From the NCBI GenBank assembly GCA_030704615.1, contig CM060733.1:39308001-39372000 (forward strand): DNA of 64,000 nucleotides, written 5' to 3'. The DNA comes from Takakia lepidozioides (lineage: Eukaryota > Streptophyta > Takakiopsida > Takakiales > Takakiaceae). A program made the translations under genes and the position numbers. The notes under the pieces were generated by a model. That model ran no database searches and had not been told where the DNA came from. It worked only from the letters and a program-made list of their open reading frames with translations. This document shows positions 46,501-57,025 of the stretch, in pieces (within the stretch, counting starts at the first letter, position 1; each line of letters begins with the position of its first letter).

Positions 46501-49500
46501 TGGAAAGTGCAGAGAATGGTACCCATCGCACCTTGCTACCGTAAATCCTCCGAGTGGTTTGACGGAGCTGAAGAAGGGTAAGAGAGGGAATGTATGAGAA
46601 CAGAGTGGAGCCTTCCCCCATTAACTGTGCAGAGCCAAAGAAGGAAATAAAGAAATTTTTAATGTCATGAGAGTGGATAAGCCAGAAACCAAATTGAAGT
46701 CAGGCCTGAATCCAAGCACCATGTGGAAGTAAGCTACCAAGCAAGAGTGAGACAGAGAACATATTGATTCAATTTACCCTGTGAACATTGGCTATGACAC
46801 ACCCTTAAGAGCATGGCGCCACGAGATATTGCAGGGTTTCAGCCCACCAGGGAATTTTAGACCCACCCATCATTTGCCCATAGGTGGCAAAAAGTCAGTC
46901 ACTGGTAATTGCAAGTCACATACGTGTTGGTAGTCACAGGATGAGGTTGATAGCATTGAGCTTTCAAAAGTTGTGACACATGGCTGTAGTGGCACTGCCA
47001 GTGACAGTGTTGGCAGAAAGGAGAGACTGAAACTTCGATACTGTTCAGAGAGAGAGAGGTATGCCTTTGCCTACCTGGATGAGAGGCAAGTTCCATGGAA
47101 CAGTCCTACATCAGCATAAGATGTCATGTGGTTTTGTGCCTTCACTCCAAAATGTTGGCGTTCTGGTCGAGGTGCAGTGCCCTCACACTTTTCAACCCAA
47201 AACTCTTTTCAGGGCAAACCACCTCCGCCAGTGCCTGGAAGCAATCCGCCATGCTCTACTCTCTTTGTGGCGAATCTGGGGCCTACATGTACCGAAGATG
47301 AACTTACAATATTGCTGTCTAGGCGAGTCCCCCTTCCCTTAACAACAGTTTCTTCTTGCTCTCCCCTTTATGAACAACTTGGCAGCTAAGCCTGATCCGA
47401 CTATATCTGCTCTTCCCTTTCCATTCTGTTCACTCAATTGGGCATGGGATTCAATGCAGCAGCAACGAAACTTGAATTATGAGAATATCTCTCCACCTCA
47501 GTCAAGGCTATGGCTCTCTGAATATTCTCTCTGTGGCTAGCTTTTTCTGTGACATCATTTTGTGTTTTGTCCCTTGACCTCCTTGAGGATGTCAATATTG
47601 GTACAAAACCTATTCCCTGCCTCTCTTTGGTTCTTTGCACTGTCCTCCTCCGTCCTGCATTGTACCAACTGAAAATGGACACAACAGCTGTCTTGCTTTC
47701 TCTCTGCAAGGACCCCTCCATAGACTGGCAGCATGACAGTGGCCAGATTGGGTGCCGCAGTAGCAGTTCTGGAATCTGTGTTGGGTTTTCTAGCATTATT
47801 ATGTCTGTACCAGTTCGGACATTAAACACACAATTGCCTCGTACAAAGTTGTCGTTGGAAGTGTACAGCAACTTTGTGTTGAGGGTGGGCATTGTCCCCG
47901 GGGACTAGCCTATGTCATAGCAATGTTCGCAGGGAATGGTTAATGCTCTCTCTGCACCAAGTCTGTTTGGAATTTTCTTTTTGCTCCAAAGAGCTTCCAG
48001 TGAATGTATTGATATATATATTTTTAATCTTCTGGGTGCTTGTAAGGTCCTTTCCACAGAATGTGTCTCAGTGGGAAAGCCAAGCCTTGAGGTCTCATGG
48101 ATACCACATTGTTGTGCTGCCCTGTGCATGTCCTTGCAGGTTTCCTGGTTACCAAAAAATGAAGTACCAGATAAAGGGTGGACTACCAGTGGCCTTTGTC
48201 GAGTTCCAGGTCCATGTGATGTACATGTCAATTCGCAGCCTAGTGTGGGTGCTGCTAAGAAGGGAGGGCATAATGCAGCTATTTTATCCCAAGGACATTG
48301 TTGAAATGGGGGACCATAGTTTGATTGTCAACTAAAAGATCAAGTCTTCCCCCTCTCTTTCCAACATGATTGGGAATGGGCACAAGGGTACTGCAGGCCA
48401 TAGTCCATCTCTTGGTTTCTCCTCTAAACTGCCGGGTCATTTAGCGACTATCTCATGTTAGTGACATGATACATGCGGGTCTGGGTGCAGGATATAATGT
48501 GCTCCACTCGAGCACTGTCAGATCTCCAGAATTATGTGCTTCCATCATCTGATAGGGAAGGAATGCGCCTTGAGTATCCTCTCTCATGTAGATTGTGTTT
48601 TGTATATTTACTTTGCTAACCTAAATGGTGAGGATGACGAGGAACATGGAACTAAAAGAGGTAGAAGGGCTGCCAGACATTTTGTCTGAGGTGCAAGAAG
48701 GTACTGATCAGCTTTTGCTGACAGATGTTGACTATGAAGTATCTGTGACGGCATAGTTTGAACACTATATCAACCTTATCAGAGCCATGTCTTGGTTCTA
48801 CCCACCAGGGATAGAAACCCAGCTGAAAATCATCGTAGAGACCCAGCTTAGCCACCCTAATAGGGTTACAAGGGAATGGTTTTGATATAAGGTCTAGTCT
48901 CAATGTCACGCTTGAAACAGAATGTTAATTCCACTGTGAAGAGAGGGATAAACTGCTTGATTCACATCAGAGAGTGTTCTTCATCTTTCCCAGGGAAATA
49001 TTGCCTGGGGTATGCTTGAGGACATATTTCCGTGGGATATGAATCAACCGGCACTTGCCATAGGTCACCGGTTGATTGCAGCACTAATGATATAGCACTA
49101 GTGTGGGGCATATGATCACCTGACGAAAAAACAGGGGAAAGGAGGGAGGAAAAAAATTATTACATCCTCAGAAGGCATCATCAAACCAAAAGAAGTTCCC
49201 AGAGGAGAATCTCAGTACCAGAATAAGACTTCCAAGTGATTATGAACTCAGCAAGCTGTCCGAATGAGACAGAATCTTAGCATGAGGTCGTCTGGTGCCT
49301 ATGGAATGGAAGATTTGGGGTGAGATGGTGCACTGAGCCCATGAATCTTCCCAAGACAGTCTAGAGAATAATATCTGCTGAGCAGTCTCTAGATATGTCA
49401 TGTCTGAAGAGGGTTCTTCGCCAGTATGCCAATGAACGCTCTGCCGCTAATCTGAGAAGGTGTACTAAAAATGTGGTACTCATCCCACTTTTGGAGAGAA

Positions 49501-50256
49501 ACCAGCAAACAACACAGAGTGGAAGAGGGAGGTACTTATAAGACTTTGTTTGCCGTAGGCTTGTAGCCATAGACCCCGCGCCCAGTTTGGGTGGAAGAAA
49601 AGGGACCAGAAACTACCTTTTTGAGGGGCTCACTCCGGTAGTATGACTTACCTTGATACAAACAATTAGTTTGGGCTTTCCAGATATCCTCTAGTAAGCC
49701 CTTCACACAAGCATCAATCTGCAGTGTGTGAGTAGACCAAAAGGTTAGGCCAGGGATTTAGGCTCAGCCTCAAGAGAGGAAGAGAGAAAGGACTTTGCAG
49801 GAGGCCCAAAGGGATACAAGTACAAGAACATAGTAGAGCCAGGGAAACCTGAGAACACCTAAGAGCTCAAGCTGTGCAGAGAGGTGTAGTACCTCAGGCA
49901 CATAAGCTGCTAAATGAGCGAGGGATGTATTCGCAGACCAACCTATAAGGTGCCCAGGGCGAAGTCCCCATAGTAGAGCCTTTCTGAGATGATTGGAGTA
50001 CCTCATGCAGATAAGCTGCTAAAAGGGAGGGAGAGGGAGGGAGGGAGGGATCAAACTCAGTCAGAAATTGCTGAAGCACTTGCAGGCAGTGGATGCTGAC
50101 CTGGTACTGCATATATTGATGATCAAACGTGAACAGCCTACTCCAAAGAAGATTGTGAAATCTAGCACTGTTTTGAATGATTGCATCTTGACTCGCAACA
50201 GATATGCGAAAGCAAAGATGGGTCAGCCAAGACGAGATCGATCTGGGCATCTGTAG
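40554..50256 (+). CDS. Two-RRM RNA-binding protein, NSR-like (nuclear speckle type), 10 exons, 306 aa
   Basis: Exons: 40554-40691, 41947-42009, 43012-43096, 43615-43689, 45047-45227, 46296-46356, 47213-47322, 48140-48209, 48491-48573, 50202-50256; all phases agree. RRM1 (about 8-95) has RNP2 [17 protein letters not shown]1-like IVAFAVF and [17 protein letters not shown]. The linker is Gly/Pro-rich ([38 protein letters not shown]). RRM2 (about 215-285) has RNP2 TLFVANLG and [11 protein letters not shown]. The tail is [18 protein letters not shown]. This layout is that of plant nuclear speckle RNA-binding proteins, which modulate alternative splicing and bind long non-coding RNA. Intron 7 uses a GC donor (AG/GCGAGT at 47321-47328). 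Exon 5 has a second in-frame acceptor at 45145. Introns 1, 2, 4, 7 and 9 are long and hold repeats. Confidence 0.88.
42285..42520 (+). repeat. Tandem duplication of about 129 bp in intron 2 of the RRM gene
   Basis: A segment starting GGATTTGCCTATTGT at 42285 is repeated from 42414. Both copies contain GAAAAATCAAAGC and CTGTGTCTCCATATGAGGCA and end CTGATCCTGCATTGA. There are a few substitutions and a 3-base insertion in copy two. Non-coding. Confidence 0.85.
44591..44932 (+). repeat. Dispersed repeat, copy 1 (intron 4 of the RRM gene)
   Basis: About 340 bp in common with 63297-63640, nearly colinear, sharing TATCAGTTCGCCTTAGAT, TACATAGCGGCATTACCTTG and GTGGGCCTGTTATGCATGTG. No coding capacity or terminal repeats are seen. 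It may be an unclassified transposon or simply part of a duplicated piece of the gene. Confidence 0.85.
49561..49775 (+). repeat. Dispersed repeat, unbroken copy (intron 9 of the RRM gene)
   Basis: Contains CCATAGACCCCGCGCCCAGT, CTTTCCAGATATCC and GGATTTAGGCTCAGCC. The left half matches 50655-50782 and the right half matches 58874-58985, so this copy shows the uninterrupted form of the site that received the retroelement. In it the two halves meet at AGTTTGG/GCTTTCC. Confidence 0.75.
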
Positions 50257-50654
50257 TATAAAGCTTGTGTAAGGCAAATCAAGAAATTGAGGGCCTCAAC
50301 ATACTTGTTTCACAAGGGATCTTGTCATATCATCTCAAAAGGAAGACCTCCATCAGAGTACAGTCAAGAGAGTACAGTTCCACTTGGAAACTGTGTTTAA
50401 AGGGTTATCACTTTCTACTTGAGCCCAGTTTTCTATGCTGAACAGGTTTCCTGTAAATTGGTCTCAAGTCTTCGGTCTTGTCATGATTTCTGCTTGCCGT
50501 TGAGTTACCTTTTGGAAGGCTGTTCTAAGTCAGCTTGGACGTCTTCAATTGAGTTCTGTACTGCCTTCCTGTGCGTATTCCATGAGGGCTTTCTTTGTGT
50601 CTGCTCTTAACAAGAGACAAGCTGACAAGTACAGAGAATGTACAGTAGCCTTGT

Positions 50655-50782
50655 AGCCTTGTGGCCATAGACCCCACTCCCAGTTTGGGTGGAACAAGAG
50701 GGAACAGACAACAGACACTGCCTTTGTGAGGGCCTCACTCCAGTAAAGGGACTTAACCTTTGATATAAACAGTTGGTTCAGG
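50655..50782 (+). repeat. Left half of the dispersed repeat, interrupted by the retroelement
   Basis: Matches 49570-49671 with substitutions and small indels (shared CCATAGACCCC and CCCAGTTTGGGTGGAA). It ends in the four bases CAGG (50779-50782), which reappear at 58874-58877 just after the retroelement, before the sequence continues with the other half of the repeat. Confidence 0.7.
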
Positions 50783-50856
50783 TGTCGTGCGCATACATAT
50801 CGCTACACAACTACATCGCTGTCCAAAACCACACAACACATGTGCACACCACACAC

Positions 50857-50970
50857 TAGTATATCACTAGTCCACCACTAGTCCAGCCACTAGTCCAACC
50901 ATTAGGCTACAACTAGTCAGTTACTAGGCTGTCACTATGCTGCCCACTATGGCAGTCACTAGTCCACACA
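50857..50970. repeat. ACTAGTCC short repeats at the 3' end of the retroelement
   Basis: The word ACTAGT(CC) occurs about seven times in 110 bp, mostly as CACTAGTCCA spaced 9-17 bases apart. ACTAGT also occurs twice near the opposite end of the element (about 58838-58856). They may be subterminal binding sites or simple slippage products. Confidence 0.6.
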
Positions 50971-51230
50971 ATCGCCCCCCTAGCTGGTGCTTAGGTCCCT
51001 CTAAGTCCAGGTAGCCACAAGATGTGATAGTGACCATAGCCTCACTAAGTCCTCCACCACTATCCCTACTACACTCAAACTCGATAGATCAAGAGGTCGG
51101 GTGCAAGAATTGCCCCATCGTTAGTCGCCGTCTTGCAACCTGTGAACTTGAGCTTGGGATCTCATGTATTGACTCCTATGAGCTTGGCCTCCCATGTCTT
51201 GTTAGCTGATTCCAGTCATGTCCACTGTCA

Positions 51231-51623
51231 CTATCCCAAGCAGTATGGACACAACCAATCTCCGTCAGGAACTTTCTCAAGAGGTGGTGTCAAGCATCCC
51301 ATATGCCAACCCCTTGAGCATCGATCACACACCAGCATGGTGGCTGCCCATTTGGCAGACCCACAGAGCATGCACCTCAAACCTGCAGGTACCACTGCCA
51401 AGTTTGGGTCAACTCTGCCATCGACATTGGGAAGGTGATATGGCGCACAATTACGCACATGATCCTTCCAAGTCATGCCATCCCGACCCTCCAAGATCAG
51501 GACCCCTGAGGGCAATACCTCTCGAACCCTCAGAATAACACGCCCTGCAATAACATCCAGAGTCGTAGGAGCAGTCTGCTGCAAATAAACATAGTCACCA
51601 GGGCTAAACCTCCCATGACGATA
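51231..51623 (-). CDS. C-terminal part of Pol: beta-barrel linker and PHD finger
   Basis: This frame continues the integrase C-terminus after an in-frame TGA (51626-51624). It begins YRHGRFSPGDYVYLQQTAPT, the small barrel that follows integrase in Ty3 polyproteins, then VLILEGRDGMTWKDHVRNCA. From about 51380 to 51234 comes a PHD zinc finger: CMLC, then CDRC, RGWHMGC, TPPLEKVPDG and DWLCPYC, giving the C4-H-C3 ligand order with the usual Trp before the last pair. PHD fingers read the histone H3 tail, often K4 methylation. In this position it takes the place of the chromodomain of other Ty3 elements and may guide integration to chosen chromatin. The residues are seen; the role is inferred. Confidence 0.85.
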   Translation of the reverse strand, partial: YRHGRFSPGDYVYLQQTAPTTLDVIAGRVILRVREVLPSGVLILEGRDGMTWKDHVRNCAPYHLPNVDGRVDPNLAVVPAGLRCMLCGSAKWAATMLVCDRCSRGWHMGCLTPPLEKVPDGDWLCPYCLG

Positions 51624-52634
51624 TCATCCACCACGTATAGTGGCATATCTCAACGTATCACGGTGTTGTGCAATGGCAAGGTTCTCAAAAGCCATGGGCA
51701 TGACTTTCTTGAACAACTCTGCACGCTGATCACATGCACCTACCCACACGTCCGGATCGTCAAGGTTAAGGACTTGAGCAGTGTCCCTACGAATGGCTGC
51801 AGGCAAATCCGGCTTTCGGCCAAAGAGAAGGAAATATGGTGAGAAGAAGGCAAGTGATGCTTGTTTGCTGAACCTGTAGCCCATGGCTAACCAAAGAACT
51901 TGAAGATCTCAATCTCCTAGGTGTCCATTCTGCAAGCCATACTTGCACAAACCCCTCTTCACCGTCTGAACAACTCTCTCTGCTAAGCCATCGGCCTCAG
52001 GATGATCCCGAGAAGTGGTGCGGTGGTCTATCAAGGCTTTATCACACAAAGCCTGAAACTCCCCCAAAAACTCTCTCCCTTGGTCCGTGAGTACCTCAGC
52101 TGGAGCACCAAATCGGCTAAGCACACGATCCAAGAATGCATACGCAGCCCCCTCACTAGCCTTGTCAGGAAATGGAACCAACTCAATCCACTTGGAGAAG
52201 TGCTCCACCATCACCAACACATATCTGTGGTGGCGCATAGTCAGTGGCAACGGTCCTGCGAAGTCAAGACTCCACCTGTAGCCCAATCCCATGATTGGTA
52301 AAGGATGCAACTGTGGTGTAGGGGCGTTGAATGAAGCACGCACCCTGTCACACACCATGCACCTAGCCACGAACTGTTGCACCTCTGTATGCATACCACG
52401 CCACCAATACTGCCCCTGCAGTAAACTGTGAGTGCGTCGCACTCCAAAATGCCCCAACTCCTCATGGGCATGCCGCACTAACTGTGCACGCTGTGTGGGG
52501 TGAGGCACAATCCTCACCCGACCATCCTCCCACACTCGAAGTAGGTGTATCCCCTCCCACTTGAACCTCTTGGCTCGTTGCAGGATCCGATCCCTCTCCC
52601 TGGCAGTCACAATGGCTGTCGTGTCTCCCGTGCG
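51624..52634 (-). pseudogene. Integrase, intact zinc and catalytic core, one frameshift
   Basis: The main frame spans 52610-51909. The N-terminal HHCC zinc site is HEELGHFGVRRTH...CMVCD. The core has its first Asp in YRWSLDFAGPL, its second in VLTDQGREF and the Glu in HPEADGLAERV, so the D,D-35-E triad is present. After YGLQNGHLGD the frame is lost at about 51905-51886 and continues in another frame (MGYRFSKQASL, YFLLFGRKPDLP) to a TGA at 51626-51624. Integrase inserts the cDNA into the host genome. Because of the frameshift and stop this copy cannot make the full protein, but the residues are well kept, so the damage may be recent. Confidence 0.88.
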
Positions 52635-53194
52635 AAGGTCTGCTTGTCCGCCTCCTTGATTGGCAACTGGTGATATCCGGATTGTAAATCCAAAGTGCTA
52701 AAGGCCTTAGCATGCCCGATGGCATCAAAGATCTCCTCTGGTGTTGGCATGGCATACTTATCGGACTTGGTCTGACGATTTACAGGCCGGTAATCACCGC
52801 ACATACGTCTCTCCGTCCAATTGCCATAGACATCCTTCTTGGCTGGCATCACTGTGGCTGAAGCATACTCTCCACTAGAGAGCTCCACCAAACCTGCCTC
52901 CCAGAGATCTTGAGTCCTCATCTGAATCAAAGACCTCTCCATGTCACTGTATCTATAGGGTCTCCGAAAGATTGGCGTGTCAGTGGCCAACTCAATAAGG
53001 ATCTCTTGACCCTTCAGTGCTCCCAAGTCCTTCAAACTGAAGGCAAAGCAATTCTTGTAAGCCCTCAGGAACCGCCGTATACGTCGTCTCTCTCCTCCGG
53101 TGACAATGGGTCCAATGTCAGGCTCCCAATTGTCCTCCGTAACTGCAACCTTAAGTCCAGTGGGCTTAGAGGTAGAGGACGCGTCCCGTGGTTG
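52635..53194 (-). pseudogene. Reverse transcriptase, N-terminal half only (palm active site and RNase H deleted)
   Basis: The frame reads ILIELATDTPIFRRPYRYSD, VELSSGEYASATVMPAKKD, MCGDYRPVNRQT and FSTLDLQSGYHQLPIKEAD, the fingers and first palm Asp of Ty3 RT. Just after DKQTFA, at about 52635, it jumps into sequence that normally lies ahead of integrase. The rest of the palm (YxDD), the thumb, connection and RNase H are missing, a loss of more than 1 kb relative to the family. Upstream this frame runs straight on from the methyltransferase frame, separated by one TAG (53195-53197). No aspartic protease motif is seen between the two. Confidence 0.88.
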
Positions 53195-54445
53195 CTATGC
53201 TGCAACCTCTTGAGCAGTACTCCCTGCCTGCTCAGTCAATGACAAGACCTCATCCTGCCCCATCATCTCATCATTGAGGACCTCCTCAACCCGAGAAAAA
53301 TCCCCAACCTCATCTATCACAGCCGCCTTGGCTGCCAACTCTCTCTGAACCTCGAGCACCTCCCATGTGTGCCATGGATGCCTGCACCCCATGGTCCTCA
53401 CATGCTCGCCCCCACTCACTGCCTGTACCGTCTCGGTAGGCAGAAAGACCATCGAGGGAAGTGTACTCCGCACTCTGCGTTGCTCAGCCAGAGCCAAGCT
53501 GATAATCCAGGTCAAGCAATTGAGATCCATTGCTTGCCCCAACACTTGACGACGTGATGCCTCAGAAAGAAACGACACCGCCGTGGTATCAGTGGTAAAA
53601 CCCATTGTCCGCTCACGCTCGTTAGCATTAGGCTCCACTAACTGCTGCAACTGAGCATCCCACAGGAGGCCAGGTCCACTATCCCGGAAAGCATGCGATC
53701 CTGGGAAGCTGAGCAGTGTAGGTAATGCTGCTCGTGGTTGACCCACCTTGTTGACCACTGCCAAAGGCGAACGGTCATCGTGTCTCACACGCTGAGACTG
53801 CCTCCTTGTGTCCAGAATGTTATCCACTGTGAGATGTGCTGGCCGCTGCACCCCTTCAAATGCACGCTTGAGCAGTGCGGGTGGCATCAAGTTAGTCCAC
53901 CACAGCCGTGGACGATGAGCCCGTGACCCCATTGTAGCTGCATCTAGCAACACTGCTGATCCAAGCCACGACCGGACTTGATGCACACTGGCCATCACCC
54001 TGGCCCGAGAATCGCCCATCAGTGGCACATTCTCCAAGGTGTATGCTGGAGATACAGCTTGATGAAGCTGCAAGTGGCGCAAAACCCGCACCATCTCCCA
54101 AAACAGACCCGACCTCGAGTCTCGCAATCCATTGCCATGCCCGGCTGATGAATGCCCTTGGCAGGGCCAACCTGCCACTACCAGATCAATGGAGCCAACC
54201 CGCTCCAAATCCTGCGCCCCCAGCAACGAAATGTCTGCTGGCAAGGCCTGCTGATATCCACGAATTGCAGACACCGACAACAACTCAGGGTACCGCTGCA
54301 CCAACTAAGCAACATGGCGAAGTGAAATGCGTCGTGCAGTCTCATCCCTCTCCACATATAGGTAACGCTGAACTCGTACACCTGCTTGTAACACAGCAGC
54401 CAATCCGGTGCTGATCCCGCCAAACAAGTCCAGAAGACAAATGCC
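53195..54445 (-). pseudogene. DNMT3-like: DNMT3-like cytosine-5 DNA methyltransferase within the retroelement
   Basis: C5 methyltransferases move a methyl group from SAM to cytosine. Motifs in order: I, LLDLFGGISTGLAAVLQAG (54433 down); II, RYLYVERDE; IV, VVAGWPCQGHS with the catalytic Cys of the PCQ triad; VI, YTLENVP; VIII, MGSRAHRPRLWWTNL; a target-recognition region; IX/X, NERERTMGFTTDTT and SRRQVLGQAMDL. The order and words such as DLFGGISTGL, SRAHRPRLWW and RQVLGQAM resemble DNMT3 more than CMT or DNMT1, though motif IV has PCQ where animal DNMT3 has PCN. One TAG (54305-54307) lies between motifs II and IV; after it, 369 codons are open. The C-terminal 110 residues are a linker toward RT. 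It lies between Gag and RT, in the RT frame. No PWWP or ADD domain is seen. Confidence 0.9.
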
Positions 54446-55637
54446 TCATGGCAGCGAGCCTCTGCTCTAGCTGCTGAAGCCGGGTGGCCATGCCTTGGTC
54501 AACACCCTGACCTCCGCGTCCTTGGCCACGTTGAGCTTGCCCTTGGCCTGCACCTCGTGGCTGGCCACCTCATCCTCTCTGGGCTGCTCCACCTCGCCCC
54601 CGGCCACCATTGTTCCCTTGGAACTGGCCTGGGCGCAACTCAGGATGCAAACCATAACACTGGGCCTCTCCATGCCCGTGCTTGCCACAATGCCCACACT
54701 GCAACTGTGCAGGCTGTGCATGTGCCGACCCTTTGCCTCCCTCTGGGCAATCCTTCTTGACATGGGGTCCTCCACATGTCCAGCACACCACATCCGCCCG
54801 TTGTTGGCCAGCAAATGAAGGGAGAGACCCCTGCATCTGAGGTCCTCTCTGCCCTTCCCTGAGCTTCACCTGAGCCCCCTTGTTGCCTTGAGCACGTTGA
54901 GGTAGTGGTTGGCTAGGAGCACCACTACCCCGTGGTGTCTCCTTAGCAAATCCCACCGTGACCACTCGTTCCTCCACCATGTTGAGCTCTATCCGCTCTG
55001 CCAGCAAAAATACATTTGCTAAGGTGGGTTGGGCCGCTTGTAGGAGAGTTGCATCCCGCACCCTTCTCCTCAGCTCCTTGTCCAATATCCCATACCAGAA
55101 TTGGACTGCCTGAGCTTCCGTAACCCCTTGGGTTACATTTATCAAGCGCCTCATGCGAGTGAAAGCCTCCCTCAAGCTCTCGGTTGGCTTCCGTTGGAAC
55201 TCTTGCAAGCTCCGCAACTTCTCTATCCTCACCCCTTGGTAGTTCCCTCTCAACTCTTCGAAGAACTCCACAACAGGGTTGAAGGCAGGCACGGGTGCTA
55301 GTGCTGGTGCGGTAGTGGCTTGGGTGGACGTCGTAGCTACTGTACCACCAGTCCCACTAGTTCCATTGCTACTTGCTGAAGCTGCCGGTGCAGCGGCAGG
55401 TGTAGCCACTGCCCTCGTGGCTCTAGTGCCCCTAGTGATGGAGACATAGTCGGGTGACCAGTACATCCTCCATTCCTCGATCTCAACCTCATGCCCCCGC
55501 CTGAACTCATGGTAATCATCCATAGGCGGCCCCTCAAGGTGCTGAAACAGCCCTTTCCATGCCATGAACGGCGTAAATAGTTGTGGATTGCGCATTTGCT
55601 GCAAATCACACCAACTATCAAACTCTTGGATAAACAC
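54340..55637 (-). CDS. Gag polyprotein with two zinc knuckles
   Basis: The open frame 55637-54570 encodes 355 residues. The N-terminal third is Trp/Tyr-rich, followed by an Ala/Thr/Pro linker (about 95-125). Next comes a retrotransposon Gag core (FFEELRGNYQGVRIEKLRSL, LREAFTRMRRLINVTQGVTE, QFWYGILDKELRRRV), then a basic Gln/Gly-rich region and two nucleocapsid knuckles: CWTCGGPHVKKDC and CGHCGKHGHGEAQC. Gag packages the RNA into a particle. After a TGA (probably from CGA) the same frame continues (GQGQAQRGQGRGGQGVDQG, then a short helix LQQLEQRLAAM) to about 54340. It thus overlaps the methyltransferase frame by about 100 bases in a different register, which would suit a programmed frameshift. 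Confidence 0.85.
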
Positions 55638-56224
55638 TCCTATGGTTGGCTGGTCATCACCTCCAACCTCACCACAGGAGAAACAATGATGGTCTGGCTG
55701 GTCATCACCCCAGCCTCACCATCGACAGCATGCTCTAGGACTGGCCGGTGATCAAATCCGGACCAATCACCTATAAAAACAAGCGCCCACACAAAACTAG
55801 CATGGCGCACAGTCAAGCATGCAGGTATGGAGGGGATCCAAACACAAGAAATCAGAACGACAACTCCCCCACACCAAAAACAACTCCACGGTGTTGCTCC
55901 TGCAAGGACACCCCAGCCCAAACCCGGACTGACTCTTGCCTCCACCTACGGAAAGGTCTTGGCCTAATGAGAGGGTGGAAACTACGATGAAGAGAAGCTA
56001 AAGCAATGCCTAACCCCAGCATGCCCTCATCCCAACACTATTCCTCTCCTCTCTTCCCTCACTTGCATGACCATGGGAATATCATGAAGATACTCCTCAA
56101 ACCGCCCTCCACGAGCTTCAAAATTCGGCCTTCCAGACCACATGCCAGTCCTTAGGCAGTCCACCAGTGCCTCCACGAGTCAGCACAGGCCGTCCACAGG
56201 TCAACACGGGCCACCACAGACCAG

Positions 56225-57025
56225 CACAGGCCCACACAGCTCACTGGTCATAGCCGTCACAGTCCCACAGGCCACTGGGCACAGCCTGCCACAGCCCCGC
56301 ACAGCCCGTCACAGCCCCACAGGCCACTGGGCACAGCCTGTCACAGCCCCTCACAGCCCCAAAGGCCACGGGCACAGCCTGTCACAGCCCCACAGGCCTC
56401 AGGCACGGCCTGTCACAGCCCCTCACAGCCCCTCACAGCCCCTCATAGCCCCAAAGGCCTCAGGCACGGCCTGTCACATCCCCTCACAACTCGTCACAGC
56501 CTCAAAGGCCTCAGGCACGGCCTGTCACAGCCCCTCACAGCCCATCACAACCCCAAAGGCCATGGGCACAGCCTGTCACAACCCCTCACAGCCCCTCACA
56601 GCCCCAAAGGCCTCAGGCACGGCCTGTCACAGCCCCTCACAGCCCATCACAGCCCCAAAGGCCATGGGCACAGCCTGTCACAGCCCCTCACAGCCCGTCA
56701 CAGCCCCACAGGCCACTGGGCACAACCTGTCACAGCCCCGCACAGCCCGTCACAGCCCCACAGGTCTCAGGCACGGCCTGACACAGCCCCAAAGGCCTCA
56801 GGTGGCCCGTGGATGATATTGGAGATTATGTCGACACGTGACGACACTCTCAGCATGGACACGTGTCGTCACAGCCCCTCACAGCCCGTCACAGCCCCAA
56901 AGGCCTCAAGCACGGCCTGTCACAGCCCGTCACAGCCCCACGGGCCTCAGGCACGGCCTGTCACAGCCCCTCACAGCCCGTCACAGCCCCAAAGGCCTCA
57001 GGCACGGCCTGTCACAGCCCCATCC
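56225..57025. repeat. GC-rich minisatellite in the 5' region of the retroelement
   Basis: Tandem units of about 50 bp made of shorter blocks: CCTGTCACAGCCCCTCACAG, CC(C/A)(G/A)TCACAGCCCCAAAGG and CCTCAGGCACGG. Around 15 units can be counted, with one unrelated insert at about 56808-56868 (contains ACACGTG). Nested 10-base words (TCACAGCCCC) make a higher-order pattern. The 224-codon frame across it is a by-product. On the element's sense strand this would be in the 5' untranslated leader ahead of Gag. Confidence 0.9.

Noticed and set aside
56142-56816. 224-codon open frame (+) with a repeating Pro/Gln/Ser pattern
   Set aside because: It is the translation of the minisatellite; a stop-free frame is forced by the repeat, with no start context or family resemblance.
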